This document shows, one piece after another, positions 27,733 to 36,697 of a DNA stretch of 41,507 nt. The DNA is taken from positions 1 to 41,507 of the forward strand of contig JAGNSM010000003.1 of NCBI GenBank assembly GCA_017988045.1, given 5' to 3'. Within the stretch, counting starts at the first letter, position 1; each line of letters opens with the position of its first letter. Made by a program: the position numbers and the translations under genes. The notes below the pieces were generated by a model that saw only the letters and a program-made list of their open reading frames with translations, did no database searches and was not told where the DNA came from. This stretch comes from Fusobacteriaceae bacterium (lineage in GTDB: Bacteria; Fusobacteriota; Fusobacteriia; Fusobacteriales; Fusobacteriaceae).

Positions 27733-27775
27733 AAAAATTAAGAATAAAGGAAGTCTTTATTCTTAATTTTTGGTA
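27733..27775 (+). terminator. Perfect 17-bp hairpin before argS, likely (bidirectional) terminator
   Basis: A 17-base arm (27733-27749) and its exact complement (27755-27771) flank the loop GAAGT, with A-run and T-run ends on both sides. The G-C content is low but the stem is perfect. It ends 28 bases before the argS start. As a terminator it would end the RNA transcript and leave argS needing another promoter; as an attenuator it would lie in the argS leader. Confidence 0.7.
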
Positions 27776-27802
27776 TTTAAAAAAAGTTTAGGAGCTGAAA
27801 CG

Positions 27803-29515
27803 ATGAGATTAATTGAAAAAGAGATTGAAAGTATATTTTTAGATACTGTAAAAAAAATATACCCAGAAGTGGAATGTGTTGCTGTACAAATACAAGCAAC
27901 TAATAATGAGAAATTTGGAGACTACCAAACTAACTTTGCAATGGTAAACTCTAAAGCTTTAAAATCAAATCCACGAAGTATAGCTCAAACTGTTTTGGAT
28001 AACCTAGAAAATAATGAAATTATAGATAAATTAGAAATTGCAGGACCTGGATTCATTAATATTTTTATAAAAAATGAATATTTATCAGGAAAAATAGCTA
28101 AAATAGGACAAGATAAATTTAACTTTGATTTTATAAATAAAAATGGAGATTTAATTATAGATTATTCATCGCCAAATATTGCTAAAAGAATGCACATAGG
28201 GCATTTAAGAAGTACTGTTATTGGAGATTCTATTAAAAGAATTTATAAATACTTGGGCTATAAAACTGTAGCAGATAATCATATTGGAGATTGGGGAACG
28301 CAATTTGGTAAACTAATTGTAGGTTATGATAACTGGCTAAATGAAGAAGCATATAAAGCTGATGCGATAGAAGAATTAGAAAGAATCTATGTAGAGTTTT
28401 CTAATAGAGCAGAAGAAAATCCAAGTTTAGAAGATTTGGCTAGAGAAGAGTTAGCTAAACTTCAACAAGGTGACGAGAGAAATACTAAACTTTGGAAAGA
28501 GTTTATAAAAGTTTCGTTAGAAGAATATGATAAAGTTTATAGCAGATTAGGAATAAGCTTTGATACTTATAATGGAGAATCATTTTATAATGACATGATG
28601 CCTGGAATTATAAAAATACTTAAAGAAAATGGGTTAGCTAAAGAAGATAATGGAGCTCAAGTAGTATTTTTTGAGGAAGAAGAAAATTTACATCCGTGTA
28701 TAGTTCAAAAAACTGATGGAGCATTTCTTTATGCAACAAGTGATTTAGCAACAATTCAATATAGAAAAGGTAAATATGATATAAATAAAATTATTTATGT
28801 TACAGATGAAAGACAGCAAGACCATTTTAGACAAGTTTTTAAAATAGCTGAAAAACTAGGATGGGATGAAGAAAGAGTACATATTTGGTTTGGAATTATG
28901 AGATTTGCAGATGGAATATTCTCGAGTAGAAAAGGGAATGTAATAAAACTTACAGATTTATTAGATGAAGCAGTAAAAAGAGCATATGAAATTGTTAATA
29001 TAAAAAATCCTTTACTTTCAGAAGAGGAAAAACAAAACATTGCGGAAATAGTAGGTGTAGGGGCAGTAAAATATGCAGACTTATCACAAAACAGACAATC
29101 TGCAATAATATTTGAATGGGATAAAATTTTAAGCTTTGAAGGGAACACATCGCCATATTTACAATATGTGTACGCAAGAGTGCAAAGTCTTCTTAAGAAA
29201 GCAAAAGAACAAAATATTAATGATTTGGGAGACAAAATAATACTAAAAGAAGCGACAGAAAGAACATTGGCACTAGCTCTTTTACAATTTCCAAATGTTG
29301 TAATAAGTGCAGCAAATAGTTATAAACCAAATTTAGTAGCAGATTATATATTTGAAACAGCTAAGAAATTTAATACTTTTTATAATGCAATACCGATACT
29401 AAGAGAAGAAGATGGAGTTATGTTAAAATCAAGACTTCTACTGGCAGAAAGAACAGGAAAAGTTATTAAAGATGGATTAGAATTATTAGGAATTAAAACT
29501 GTTGACAGAATGTAA
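27803..29515 (+). CDS. argS: Arginyl-tRNA synthetase
   Basis: The 570-residue class I synthetase has an N-terminal additional domain and the HIGH motif in KRMHIGHLRSTVIGD. The core shows DNHIGDWGTQFGKL, YVTDERQQDHFRQVF and the FSSRKGNVIKL loop. A C-terminal anticodon-binding DALR domain ends in ERTGKVIKDGLELLGI. ATG 27803 is preferred: it follows AGGAG by 8 nt, while the upstream GTG at 27770 lies in the perfect hairpin. Confidence 0.98.
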   Translation: MRLIEKEIESIFLDTVKKIYPEVECVAVQIQATNNEKFGDYQTNFAMVNSKALKSNPRSIAQTVLDNLENNEIIDKLEIAGPGFINIFIKNEYLSGKIAKIGQDKFNFDFINKNGDLIIDYSSPNIAKRMHIGHLRSTVIGDSIKRIYKYLGYKTVADNHIGDWGTQFGKLIVGYDNWLNEEAYKADAIEELERIYVEFSNRAEENPSLEDLAREELAKLQQGDERNTKLWKEFIKVSLEEYDKVYSRLGISFDTYNGESFYNDMMPGIIKILKENGLAKEDNGAQVVFFEEEENLHPCIVQKTDGAFLYATSDLATIQYRKGKYDINKIIYVTDERQQDHFRQVFKIAEKLGWDEERVHIWFGIMRFADGIFSSRKGNVIKLTDLLDEAVKRAYEIVNIKNPLLSEEEKQNIAEIVGVGAVKYADLSQNRQSAIIFEWDKILSFEGNTSPYLQYVYARVQSLLKKAKEQNINDLGDKIILKEATERTLALALLQFPNVVISAANSYKPNLVADYIFETAKKFNTFYNAIPILREEDGVMLKSRLLLAERTGKVIKDGLELLGIKTVDRM

Positions 29516-29547
29516 ATAGATTTGCCTAAAAACTAGGAGGGAATAAT

Positions 29548-30030
29548 ATGGATCAAGTAAAAAAAGCAGTTGAGGATTTACAAGCAGTAGTATTTATGTT
29601 AAATAAGGCTTACTATGGAGTACCAATTTTACAAGTTCAAGAAATTGTTAAAATGACAGAAATAACAGAAATTCCCAATACACCTGACTTTGTTCAAGGA
29701 ATTGTAAATTTAAGAGGTAAAATAATACCTATTATAGATATGAGAAAAAGATTTGGATTACCAGAAGAAGAAGTTAATGAAAACTGGAAAATTTTAATTC
29801 TGAAATCAGACGATGTATTATTTGGTGTAATGGTTGACCAAATTTCAGAAGTAGAAAAGGTTCCAGCAACATTGATAGAAAAACCACCAAAAATAGTAGC
29901 AGGAGTAAATGGAAAATTTATTAATGCAATAGCTAAAATGGAAAATAGATTATTAATATTACTTGATATTGGAAAAATTCTTTCTGATGAAGAAAAAGAA
30001 ATTTTACAAGATATAGAAGTAGCAGAATAA
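29548..30030 (+). CDS. cheW: Second CheW-like coupling protein
   Basis: The 160-residue single CheW domain has QEIVKMTEITEIPNTPDFVQG, VNLRGKIIPIIDMRKRFGL and a late LLILLDIGKIL. It is a paralogue of the CheW at 15427 but lies far from other chemotaxis genes, 32 nt after argS behind an AGGAGGG site and before a strong terminator. It may serve a different receptor subset. Confidence 0.94.
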   Translation: MDQVKKAVEDLQAVVFMLNKAYYGVPILQVQEIVKMTEITEIPNTPDFVQGIVNLRGKIIPIIDMRKRFGLPEEEVNENWKILILKSDDVLFGVMVDQISEVEKVPATLIEKPPKIVAGVNGKFINAIAKMENRLLILLDIGKILSDEEKEILQDIEVAE

Positions 30031-30054
30031 GGCGGATTTGTTTATCCGCCTTTT
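30029..30054 (+). terminator. Rho-independent terminator after the second cheW
   Basis: GGCGGAT (30031-30037) pairs with ATCCGCC (30044-30050) around TTGTTT, then TTTT. It begins immediately after the stop codon. Confidence 0.92.
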
Positions 30055-30121
30055 GGCTATTACTTAGAAAATATTTATTAGTGTTTAATCAAGCTGGAAA
30101 TAGCTTGTTGGGGGAATAGTT

Positions 30122-30979
30122 ATGACAGAAGAATTACTTATAATAACAGGAATCGCAGGAGCAGGGAAATCAACGGCTATCAATTTTTTTGAAGATAGAG
30201 GCTATCTAGCTATAGATAATTTACCTGTAGTTTTTTTACCAAAACTTTGTGAAACTTATAAAGATAATAAGAAAAAAGTGCCTAAATTAGCAGTTGTAAT
30301 TGATTTTAGATCTTGGGAAAATCTGTCTGAAGTGTTTAATTCTTTAGATGAGCTAAAAAAAATGGGAATTTCTTATAAAATTCTTTATTTAGATGCAAAA
30401 TGTGAAGTGATTTTAAATAGATTTAATTTGACAAGAAGAAAGCATCCAGTAAGAGAGTTTAGCACTCTTAGTGAGAAAGTTTTGGAAGAAAAAAAGAGAT
30501 TAAAAGAATTAAGGTTAGTAGCGAACTATGTTATAGACACATCAGAACTTTCAGCAAAGGGATTAATAGCTAGTTTGGAAGAGTTTGTAGAAAGTGGAGA
30601 AAAGCAACTTACACTTAGTATATTCTCTTTTGGATTTAAATATGGATTGCCTATTTCTATGGACTTATTATTTGATTTGAGATTTTTACCAAATCCTTAT
30701 TATATACCAGAGCTTAAAGAGAAAACAGGAAATGACAGAGAAGTCCGTGATTATGTAATGAGCTTTGATGAGAGCAAAGAATTTTTTGTGAAACTTACAG
30801 ATATGTTAGATTATTTAATTCCCAAATATATTAAAGAGGGTAAATCACATCTTACAATAGGAATTGCATGTAGTGGAGGGCAACACAGGTCTGTAACTTT
30901 TGTTAATGAGTTATATGATTATTATGGTAAAAGCAATGATTTTGAAGTAATAAAACACCATAGAGATATTGAGAAATAA
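30122..30979 (+). CDS. rapZ: RapZ/YvcJ family nucleotide-binding RNase adapter protein
   Basis: The 285-residue protein has Walker A GIAGAGKST at 10-18. Other family blocks are FFEDRGYLAIDNLPV, LTRRKHPV, FGFKYGLPISMDLLFDLRFLPNP and the C-terminal ACSGGQHRSV. In enterobacteria RapZ controls GlmS-related small RNA decay; in Gram-positives YvcJ has other, less clear roles. Here it precedes uvrC, not yvcK/whiA. The ribosome site is GGGGG. Confidence 0.94.
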   Translation: MTEELLIITGIAGAGKSTAINFFEDRGYLAIDNLPVVFLPKLCETYKDNKKKVPKLAVVIDFRSWENLSEVFNSLDELKKMGISYKILYLDAKCEVILNRFNLTRRKHPVREFSTLSEKVLEEKKRLKELRLVANYVIDTSELSAKGLIASLEEFVESGEKQLTLSIFSFGFKYGLPISMDLLFDLRFLPNPYYIPELKEKTGNDREVRDYVMSFDESKEFFVKLTDMLDYLIPKYIKEGKSHLTIGIACSGGQHRSVTFVNELYDYYGKSNDFEVIKHHRDIEK

Positions 30980-31011
30980 AAATATCAACCTAAAGATAGT
31001 TGGGGATAAAA

Positions 31012-32796
31012 ATGTTAGAAAAAATTAGAGAATTTCCGGAGAGTCCGGGAGTTTATCTCATGAAAAAAGATAACGAAATAATATATGTAGGTAAAGCTAA
31101 AAATCTTAAAAAGAGAGTTAGCTCTTATTTTAATAGAGAACACGAAGATAATAAAACTAGAGAATTAGTAAAAAAAGTAGAAAAAATAGAATATATTATT
31201 TGTAATTCAGAAATTGATGCGCTTATTTTAGAGAATAATTTGATAAAAAAACATCAACCAAAATACAATATTCTTCTTAAAGATGAAAAAACATATCCAT
31301 ATGTAAAAATAAGTAAGGAACTGTTTCCAAAATTGAGCATTATAAGAACAACAAAATCTTTTGAGGATAAAAGCGCCAATTATTTTGGTCCTTATCCTCA
31401 AGGAATATATGGTTGGATGAAAGTTCTAAAAAAAACATTTCCTATTAGAGACTGTAATAGAGATATGAATAAAAAATATGACAGACCTTGTTTGAAATAT
31501 CATATGAAATTATGTTTGGGACCCTGTGTATATAAAGATATAGAAAAAGAGTATACAGAAACTTTAAAAGAGTTAAGAGAGTTCTTAAAAGGCGATGTAA
31601 AAGAAGTAATTAAATTTTATAAGAATAGTATGGAGCTTTCCAGTGAAAATATGGATTTTGAAAAAGCAATACAATATAGAGAAAAGATAAGAGATTTAGA
31701 AAAACTTAAACAAAATCAGATTTCTGAGTTGGGAAAAAATCTTGATGAGGATATTTTTGTTTATAAATTAGAAAATCTTAGACTTTTTATTTGCGTTTTA
31801 ACCGTAAGAGAAGGTAAAATAGTAGGGAAACTATCATTTAATCAAGAAATAGACGAGCTTTATAAAGAAGAGCTCTTTATTAATATAGTAACAGATTTTT
31901 ACTCAAAGCATCCGATTCCAAAAAATCTAGTATTTCAAGATGAATTGGAAAGTTTTGAGGAGTTAATAAATGCATGGATAAAAGCAAAATCAGAGGGAGC
32001 AGTAAAAGTTTATTTTCCTAAAATCAAGAGTAGAAAAAAAGAATTGCTAGAAATGGCTCTGCTTAATTTGGAAAAAGATATGGAAAAATATTATAGTAGT
32101 AAAAAAGTGGTAGAAGAAGCCTTAATTAATTTATACAAAACATTGGGATTAAAAAAATACCCAAGAAGAATAGAGTGCTATGATATATCAAACATCCAAG
32201 GGGCTGATGCGGTAGCTTCAATGTCTGTAGCCATAGATGGGAAAAATAAAAATTCTGAATATAGAAAGTTTAAAATTAGAACAAAATCTACTCCAGACGA
32301 CTTCGAAATGATGAGAGAAGTAATGACACGAAGATTTAGCAAACTGGAAGAAAAAGATTATCCAGATTTACTTCTTATAGATGGAGGAAAAGGACAGTTA
32401 AATGCCTGTGGACAGATAATTTATAATTTGGGGCTTTATGGAAAAATTGAACTTATAAGTATAGCAAAAAGAGAAGAAGAGATATTTAAGCTAGGTGAGA
32501 GTGAACCTTATATTTTTAGCAAACGTGAAGAGACTTTAAAAATATTGCAAAGACTTAGAGATGAAGCTCATAGATTTGGGATAACTTATCATAGAAAATT
32601 AAGAAGTAAAAGAGTAATAAGTAGCGAACTTGATAAAATAGAAGGTATTGGGGAACAAAGAAAGAAAAATTTGCTTAAGAAATTCGGAAGTGTAGCAGAA
32701 ATAAAAAAAGCTACTTATGAAGAACTTAAGGAAATATTGCCTGAAAGAATAATTGAGAATTTACAAAAATATTTAAAGGGGGATGTTCAAAATTAA
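31012..32796 (+). CDS. uvrC: Excinuclease ABC subunit C (UvrC)
   Basis: The 594-residue nucleotide excision repair nuclease makes both incisions. The N-terminal GIY-YIG domain is SPGVYLM...IIYVGKAKNLKKRVSSYF. The four cysteines of the probable iron-sulfur site lie in RDCNRDM, RPCLKYH and KLCLGPC. A UVR motif (MDFEKAIQYREKIRDLE), the C-terminal RNase H-like nuclease (ECYDISNIQGADAVASM) and a helix-hairpin-helix end complete the protein. ATG 31012 has GGGG upstream; a TTG at 31000 lies before that site. Confidence 0.96.
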   Translation: MLEKIREFPESPGVYLMKKDNEIIYVGKAKNLKKRVSSYFNREHEDNKTRELVKKVEKIEYIICNSEIDALILENNLIKKHQPKYNILLKDEKTYPYVKISKELFPKLSIIRTTKSFEDKSANYFGPYPQGIYGWMKVLKKTFPIRDCNRDMNKKYDRPCLKYHMKLCLGPCVYKDIEKEYTETLKELREFLKGDVKEVIKFYKNSMELSSENMDFEKAIQYREKIRDLEKLKQNQISELGKNLDEDIFVYKLENLRLFICVLTVREGKIVGKLSFNQEIDELYKEELFINIVTDFYSKHPIPKNLVFQDELESFEELINAWIKAKSEGAVKVYFPKIKSRKKELLEMALLNLEKDMEKYYSSKKVVEEALINLYKTLGLKKYPRRIECYDISNIQGADAVASMSVAIDGKNKNSEYRKFKIRTKSTPDDFEMMREVMTRRFSKLEEKDYPDLLLIDGGKGQLNACGQIIYNLGLYGKIELISIAKREEEIFKLGESEPYIFSKREETLKILQRLRDEAHRFGITYHRKLRSKRVISSELDKIEGIGEQRKKNLLKKFGSVAEIKKATYEELKEILPERIIENLQKYLKGDVQN

Positions 32797-33160
32797 AAAT
32801 ATTTTAGTAATTGATGATGAAAGTACAGTAAGAGCACTTTTGAAAGAAATAATAATGGACATGAATTATGGATTTTTTGAGGCTGCAAGAGCTGAAAAAG
32901 GTCTAAAAATTTTGGAAAAAGAAGAAATATCTTTAGTATTCTTGGATATACAACTTCCAAATACAAATGGACTAGATATACTTCCAAAGATTAAAGATTT
33001 ATATCCAAACACACCAGTATATTTGATAAGTGCCTTTCATAACATGGAAAGTGTTATAAAAAATATGAATTTGAAGGTAGAAGGATTTATACCAAAACCA
33101 TTTGATATTTATAAAATTAATGAAATCGTAGAATCCGAGTTAGAGAAGGGGGACAAATGA
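32783..33160 (+). CDS. Stand-alone response regulator receiver protein
   Basis: This is a single receiver domain of up to 125 residues: acidic pair D11/D12, phospho-acceptor D55 in LVFLDIQLPNTNG, Ser83 in YLISAFHN, Lys105 in FIPKPF. There is no output domain. It overlaps the end of uvrC. The ATG at 32783 directly abuts the GGGGG ribosome-site candidate, which is too close. The in-frame ATT at 32792, spaced 9 nt and overlapping the uvrC stop by 1 nt, is an alternative start. It is the first gene of the signalling cassette; its ATGA junction with the HD-GYP gene couples the two. Confidence 0.88.
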   Translation: MFKIKNILVIDDESTVRALLKEIIMDMNYGFFEAARAEKGLKILEKEEISLVFLDIQLPNTNGLDILPKIKDLYPNTPVYLISAFHNMESVIKNMNLKVEGFIPKPFDIYKINEIVESELEKGDK

Positions 33161-34206
33161 AAGTCAAAGTGTTAGATTTGCGAGAGGGAATGATTTTAAA
33201 AAATGCAGTATTTTCAAGTGGTCTAGTATTGATGGATAGAGGACAAAAATTAACAGAAAAACATATAGAAAGTTTAAAAAAATACAATATACATGAAGTA
33301 GATATTGTTAGTGAAAAAGAGATTAAACTTAGAGAAGTAAAAGAGCAAGAAAAGAAAATAAAGGAAGAGTTTAAAAAAGTATATATTGAAACTGTAGAAA
33401 AAACTAAAGCTCTTTTTTCAAAAGCTATTGATAAAGAAATTGATAAAAAAATAATTAATTCAGTAGTTTCTAGTACTTTACACAATTTGGAAAAGAATAG
33501 TGATATTTTTTTGACTCTTTTAAGTATGAGAGAAGAAGGAAACTATCTTTACGAACATTCCATTAAGAGTACAATAATAGCATTGAGTATAGGGAAAAAA
33601 CTTGGGTATTCAGAAGAAAAATTAGGGTTATTGGGGAAAGCTAGTTTACTCCATGATATTGGAATGTTTTCGATAGACAAAAAAATTCTAAATAAAAAAG
33701 AAAAATTAACAGATGAAGAGTTGTTATTAATCAGAAGTCATACAGCTAAAGGTGCTGAGATGCTAAAGAACGAAGAAGAAGAAGTTAGATTAGCAGCAAA
33801 ACATCATCACGAAAGAGTAGATGGAGAAGGCTATCCTAATAAGGTAAGAGGGGAAGAATTGCCAGAAATAGTAAGAATAGTTAGTATAGCAGATATTTAT
33901 ACAGCTCTTATTTCTAATAGAGAATATAGAGAAGCGAAAGATCCAAAAGAAGTTATAACATATTTAATGCAAATGAGTGCCAAACAAGTAGATACGAATA
34001 TAGTGAAAAAACTTCTTGAAAATATGAGTTTATTCTCTATAGGTTCTTTTGTAAGGCTTAATAATGGTCTTAGAGCTAAAGTAGTGAGAGTAACAGACAA
34101 TCCTTTTAGACCAGTTGTAGATATAGAAGAAGCAGACAAATTTGAAAGATTAGATTTAAGCGAAAGAGAAAATTCGCTAATTTATATTATGAGGTTAATG
34201 GTTTAA
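33157..34206 (+). CDS. HD-GYP domain protein, putative cyclic-di-GMP phosphodiesterase
   Basis: The 349-residue protein has an N-terminal region like that of many HD-GYP proteins (VLDLREGMILKNAV...GLVLMDRGQKLTEKHIESL) and a coiled, charged segment (about 55-90). The HD-GYP domain has HD at about 166-167 (LLHDIGM), HHERVDGEGYPNKVRGEELPEIVRIVSIADIYTAL, and a C-terminal beta segment (SIGSFVRLNNGLRAKVVRV). The usual HDIGK is HDIGM here; metal ligands look intact. Such enzymes degrade c-di-GMP. Confidence 0.92.
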   Translation: MKVKVLDLREGMILKNAVFSSGLVLMDRGQKLTEKHIESLKKYNIHEVDIVSEKEIKLREVKEQEKKIKEEFKKVYIETVEKTKALFSKAIDKEIDKKIINSVVSSTLHNLEKNSDIFLTLLSMREEGNYLYEHSIKSTIIALSIGKKLGYSEEKLGLLGKASLLHDIGMFSIDKKILNKKEKLTDEELLLIRSHTAKGAEMLKNEEEEVRLAAKHHHERVDGEGYPNKVRGEELPEIVRIVSIADIYTALISNREYREAKDPKEVITYLMQMSAKQVDTNIVKKLLENMSLFSIGSFVRLNNGLRAKVVRVTDNPFRPVVDIEEADKFERLDLSERENSLIYIMRLMV

Positions 34207-35180
34207 TGAAAAAAGTAATTTATGTATTAATAGTTTTAGTTTTATTTACAGCTTGTACAAGAGATATAGTACTTAGAAAAAATGAAGTTTTAAAAGCTTC
34301 TTATAATGAAAAAACTTTGCCAAAAGGAGTTCATGAAGTTCCACTTTATAGGATTATTTATCCGTTTAATTTGGAAGAAAAACAAGAATTCTTTAAAGAA
34401 TTTAATGTACTACTTAAAAAATACTATTTAAAAGATAAGAAGATAAACTTTTTGATAAATGAATCATTTTATGCAGATTTAAAATCTTTAGAAACGATTT
34501 CTTTATTGGAAGAGGAAAAGATATATGATAAAGCAGCATCAACATTAAGTGATACTGAGATGAAGTTTTTACTAGAAAGCTATGGAGATAGAATTGACAA
34601 ATATGAGGGTTCTACTCAAGAATATTTGAATATTCAAATCAATTATTTATTGAATTATTTAGGAAAAGTAGAAAACTTTGATAAAAATAAATTATATTCT
34701 GAAAGAGAAAAATCAGAGTTAGTGGATGAACTAAAAGAAACAAGACGTGAAAATGTTCAACTTTTAAAGGATATAGACCTTCAATTTGTATTGGAACTAA
34801 ACAATCCTTATGCTCAAAAAACAGAAGAATTATATTGGGATAATCGAGAATTTACTTTGAAAAATAGCAGTAATTTTGATAAAAAACTAAATAATTACAC
34901 GATACCTATTTATATCAAAGGGATTAAAGACGATGATGTAAAAGCTTTGGTAAAAGAGGAATATAAAATTAATAATAAAATAGTTTTTATAGAGAATAAT
35001 TTGTATGAAGGATATAAGAATTTGGGAAGTTCATACATTTTCTTAATAGGTGGTTCTAGTAAAATAAAGAGTTATGAAGATTATGAGTTCAATGTAGTAG
35101 TAACAGATATTGAATTGAAAAACATGATTAATTTGAAAGATAATATAGTTTTAACAGAAATACTAGGGGGTAAAAAATAA
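34206..35180 (+). CDS. Putative lipoprotein of unknown function in the signalling cassette
   Basis: The 324-residue protein starts with a lipoprotein signal peptide and lipobox LFTAC (Cys17). The rest is charged and without a motif I recognise. It overlaps the upstream stop and the downstream start by 1 nt each (both TAATG), so it is produced together with the HD-GYP enzyme and the phosphatase. An extracytoplasmic sensor or ligand-binding role is possible but only inferred. Confidence 0.8.
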   Translation: MKKVIYVLIVLVLFTACTRDIVLRKNEVLKASYNEKTLPKGVHEVPLYRIIYPFNLEEKQEFFKEFNVLLKKYYLKDKKINFLINESFYADLKSLETISLLEEEKIYDKAASTLSDTEMKFLLESYGDRIDKYEGSTQEYLNIQINYLLNYLGKVENFDKNKLYSEREKSELVDELKETRRENVQLLKDIDLQFVLELNNPYAQKTEELYWDNREFTLKNSSNFDKKLNNYTIPIYIKGIKDDDVKALVKEEYKINNKIVFIENNLYEGYKNLGSSYIFLIGGSSKIKSYEDYEFNVVVTDIELKNMINLKDNIVLTEILGGKK

Positions 35181-36676
35181 TGGGAGTAGCCATTACTCTA
35201 GTTTTTGCACTAATAATAGGTGGATTATTTTTTAAAAGACAAAATGAAAGTGCATTGGAAGAGTTAGATAGTTTAATTCATAGCATATTTAATCGAGAAG
35301 AAAATCCGGTTATTAGAGATGAACTAAAAGACGAATATGAAGAACTTATAAAAGATATAAAAGAGCAAGAAAAAGCATTGAATGATTCAATTAAAGAGAT
35401 AAATGTTTATCAAAGAGAGCTTAATTTGGCCTATAAAAGTGTATTAGCAAAAACTACAGAACTAGAGTATTCAAATACAATACTAGAAAAAAGAGTAAAT
35501 TCACTATCTCAGCTAAATGCTATAAGCCAAACGGTTTTATCAGAGCTTGATTTGGATAAAATAATTGGAATCATAATGGATGCTTATTTTGTTTTGGCAG
35601 ATGTAAAAAAGATTGCACTTTACCTTTGGGAAGATGATAGGTTAGTAAATAAAATTTTTAAAGGGAACATAAAGGGTGTAAGAGATTATAGAGTAAATAC
35701 TAAAACTTTGGATAAAGATAGCTTGTATGAAAGAATAGTAAATGATATAGAAGAAAAAGATGAAAAAGCAGTTTATTCAAAACTTTCTGTTAAGGGAAAA
35801 GATGTAGGGGTAATTTACATTATTAGCAATACTAATGATGAGGAAGATAATTTAGAAGAGGCAAACTCAGAAACTATTTCTGCTTTGGCTATGCAAGTAG
35901 CCATAGCTCTTAACAATTCAATTATGTATTCTGAACTTGCAATAAAAGAGAGAATAGCAAAAGAATTATCTATAGCCGCGAATATTCAAAAAAATCTTCT
36001 ACCCAAAGAATTGAAAATAAGTTTTGCTTTGGATTTGGCCGAATATTTTAAGCCTGCTAAAGAAATTGGGGGAGACTATTATGATTATAATTTTATAGAT
36101 GATACGTCTTTATTTTTGACTATAGGGGATGTAAGTGGAAAAGGGATACCAGCTGCACTTTTAATGACCAGTATAAGAGCTACACTAAAATCTCTTTGTC
36201 ATACATATAATTCTGTAGATGATATGCTTATCAAACTTAATTATTTTATGTGTAAAGATATGAGTGAAGAGATGTTTGTTACAATATTTCATAGTCATTT
36301 TAATAATCAAACAAAAACTTTAACATATTCAAATGCAGGACACAATCCACTGCTAGTTTATAAAGCAAAAGAGATTAGGGTAGAAGAAGAAAACGTAAAA
36401 GGAACAGCAATAGGATTTTTAGAAGGGTATAAGTATAAATTAGGTAAAATAGTATTAAATGAAGGGGATGTACTTCTTTATTATACTGATGGAATTACAG
36501 AAGCAGAAAATGCCAATAAAGAGTTGTTTGGTATAGAAAGATTAAAAAGGGTATTATTAGAAAATAGCTATAAGAGTGCTCAGAGTATAAAAGAAGAAAT
36601 ACTAAAAGAAGTTGATAATTTTAGAGAAGGGTATGAGCAAGTAGATGACATAACTTTATTAGTGGTGAAAATTTAG
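35180..36676 (+). CDS. SpoIIE/RsbU-type PP2C serine phosphatase with GAF-like sensor
   Basis: The 498-residue protein has an N-terminal membrane helix (about 1-19), a coiled coil (about 45-110) and a GAF-like domain (about 110-255). A PPM/SpoIIE phosphatase domain follows: IQKNLLPKEL, KEIGGDYYDYNFID, TIGDVSGKGIPAALLM, SNAGHNPLLVY, YYTDGITEAEN, QVDDITLLVVKI. The metal-binding aspartates are present. This family usually dephosphorylates anti-sigma antagonists; none is encoded nearby. Confidence 0.93.
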   Translation: MGVAITLVFALIIGGLFFKRQNESALEELDSLIHSIFNREENPVIRDELKDEYEELIKDIKEQEKALNDSIKEINVYQRELNLAYKSVLAKTTELEYSNTILEKRVNSLSQLNAISQTVLSELDLDKIIGIIMDAYFVLADVKKIALYLWEDDRLVNKIFKGNIKGVRDYRVNTKTLDKDSLYERIVNDIEEKDEKAVYSKLSVKGKDVGVIYIISNTNDEEDNLEEANSETISALAMQVAIALNNSIMYSELAIKERIAKELSIAANIQKNLLPKELKISFALDLAEYFKPAKEIGGDYYDYNFIDDTSLFLTIGDVSGKGIPAALLMTSIRATLKSLCHTYNSVDDMLIKLNYFMCKDMSEEMFVTIFHSHFNNQTKTLTYSNAGHNPLLVYKAKEIRVEEENVKGTAIGFLEGYKYKLGKIVLNEGDVLLYYTDGITEAENANKELFGIERLKRVLLENSYKSAQSIKEEILKEVDNFREGYEQVDDITLLVVKI

Positions 36677-36697
36677 TTTTGCAGGAGTTGAATTAGT

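Noticed and set aside
27770-27802. GTG start 11 codons upstream of argS
   Set aside because: It overlaps the perfect hairpin and lacks a ribosome site; ATG 27803 follows AGGAG.
27446-27802. T-box riboswitch before argS
   Set aside because: No T-box consensus is seen, and the closing helix plus private promoter fit a separate RNA better.
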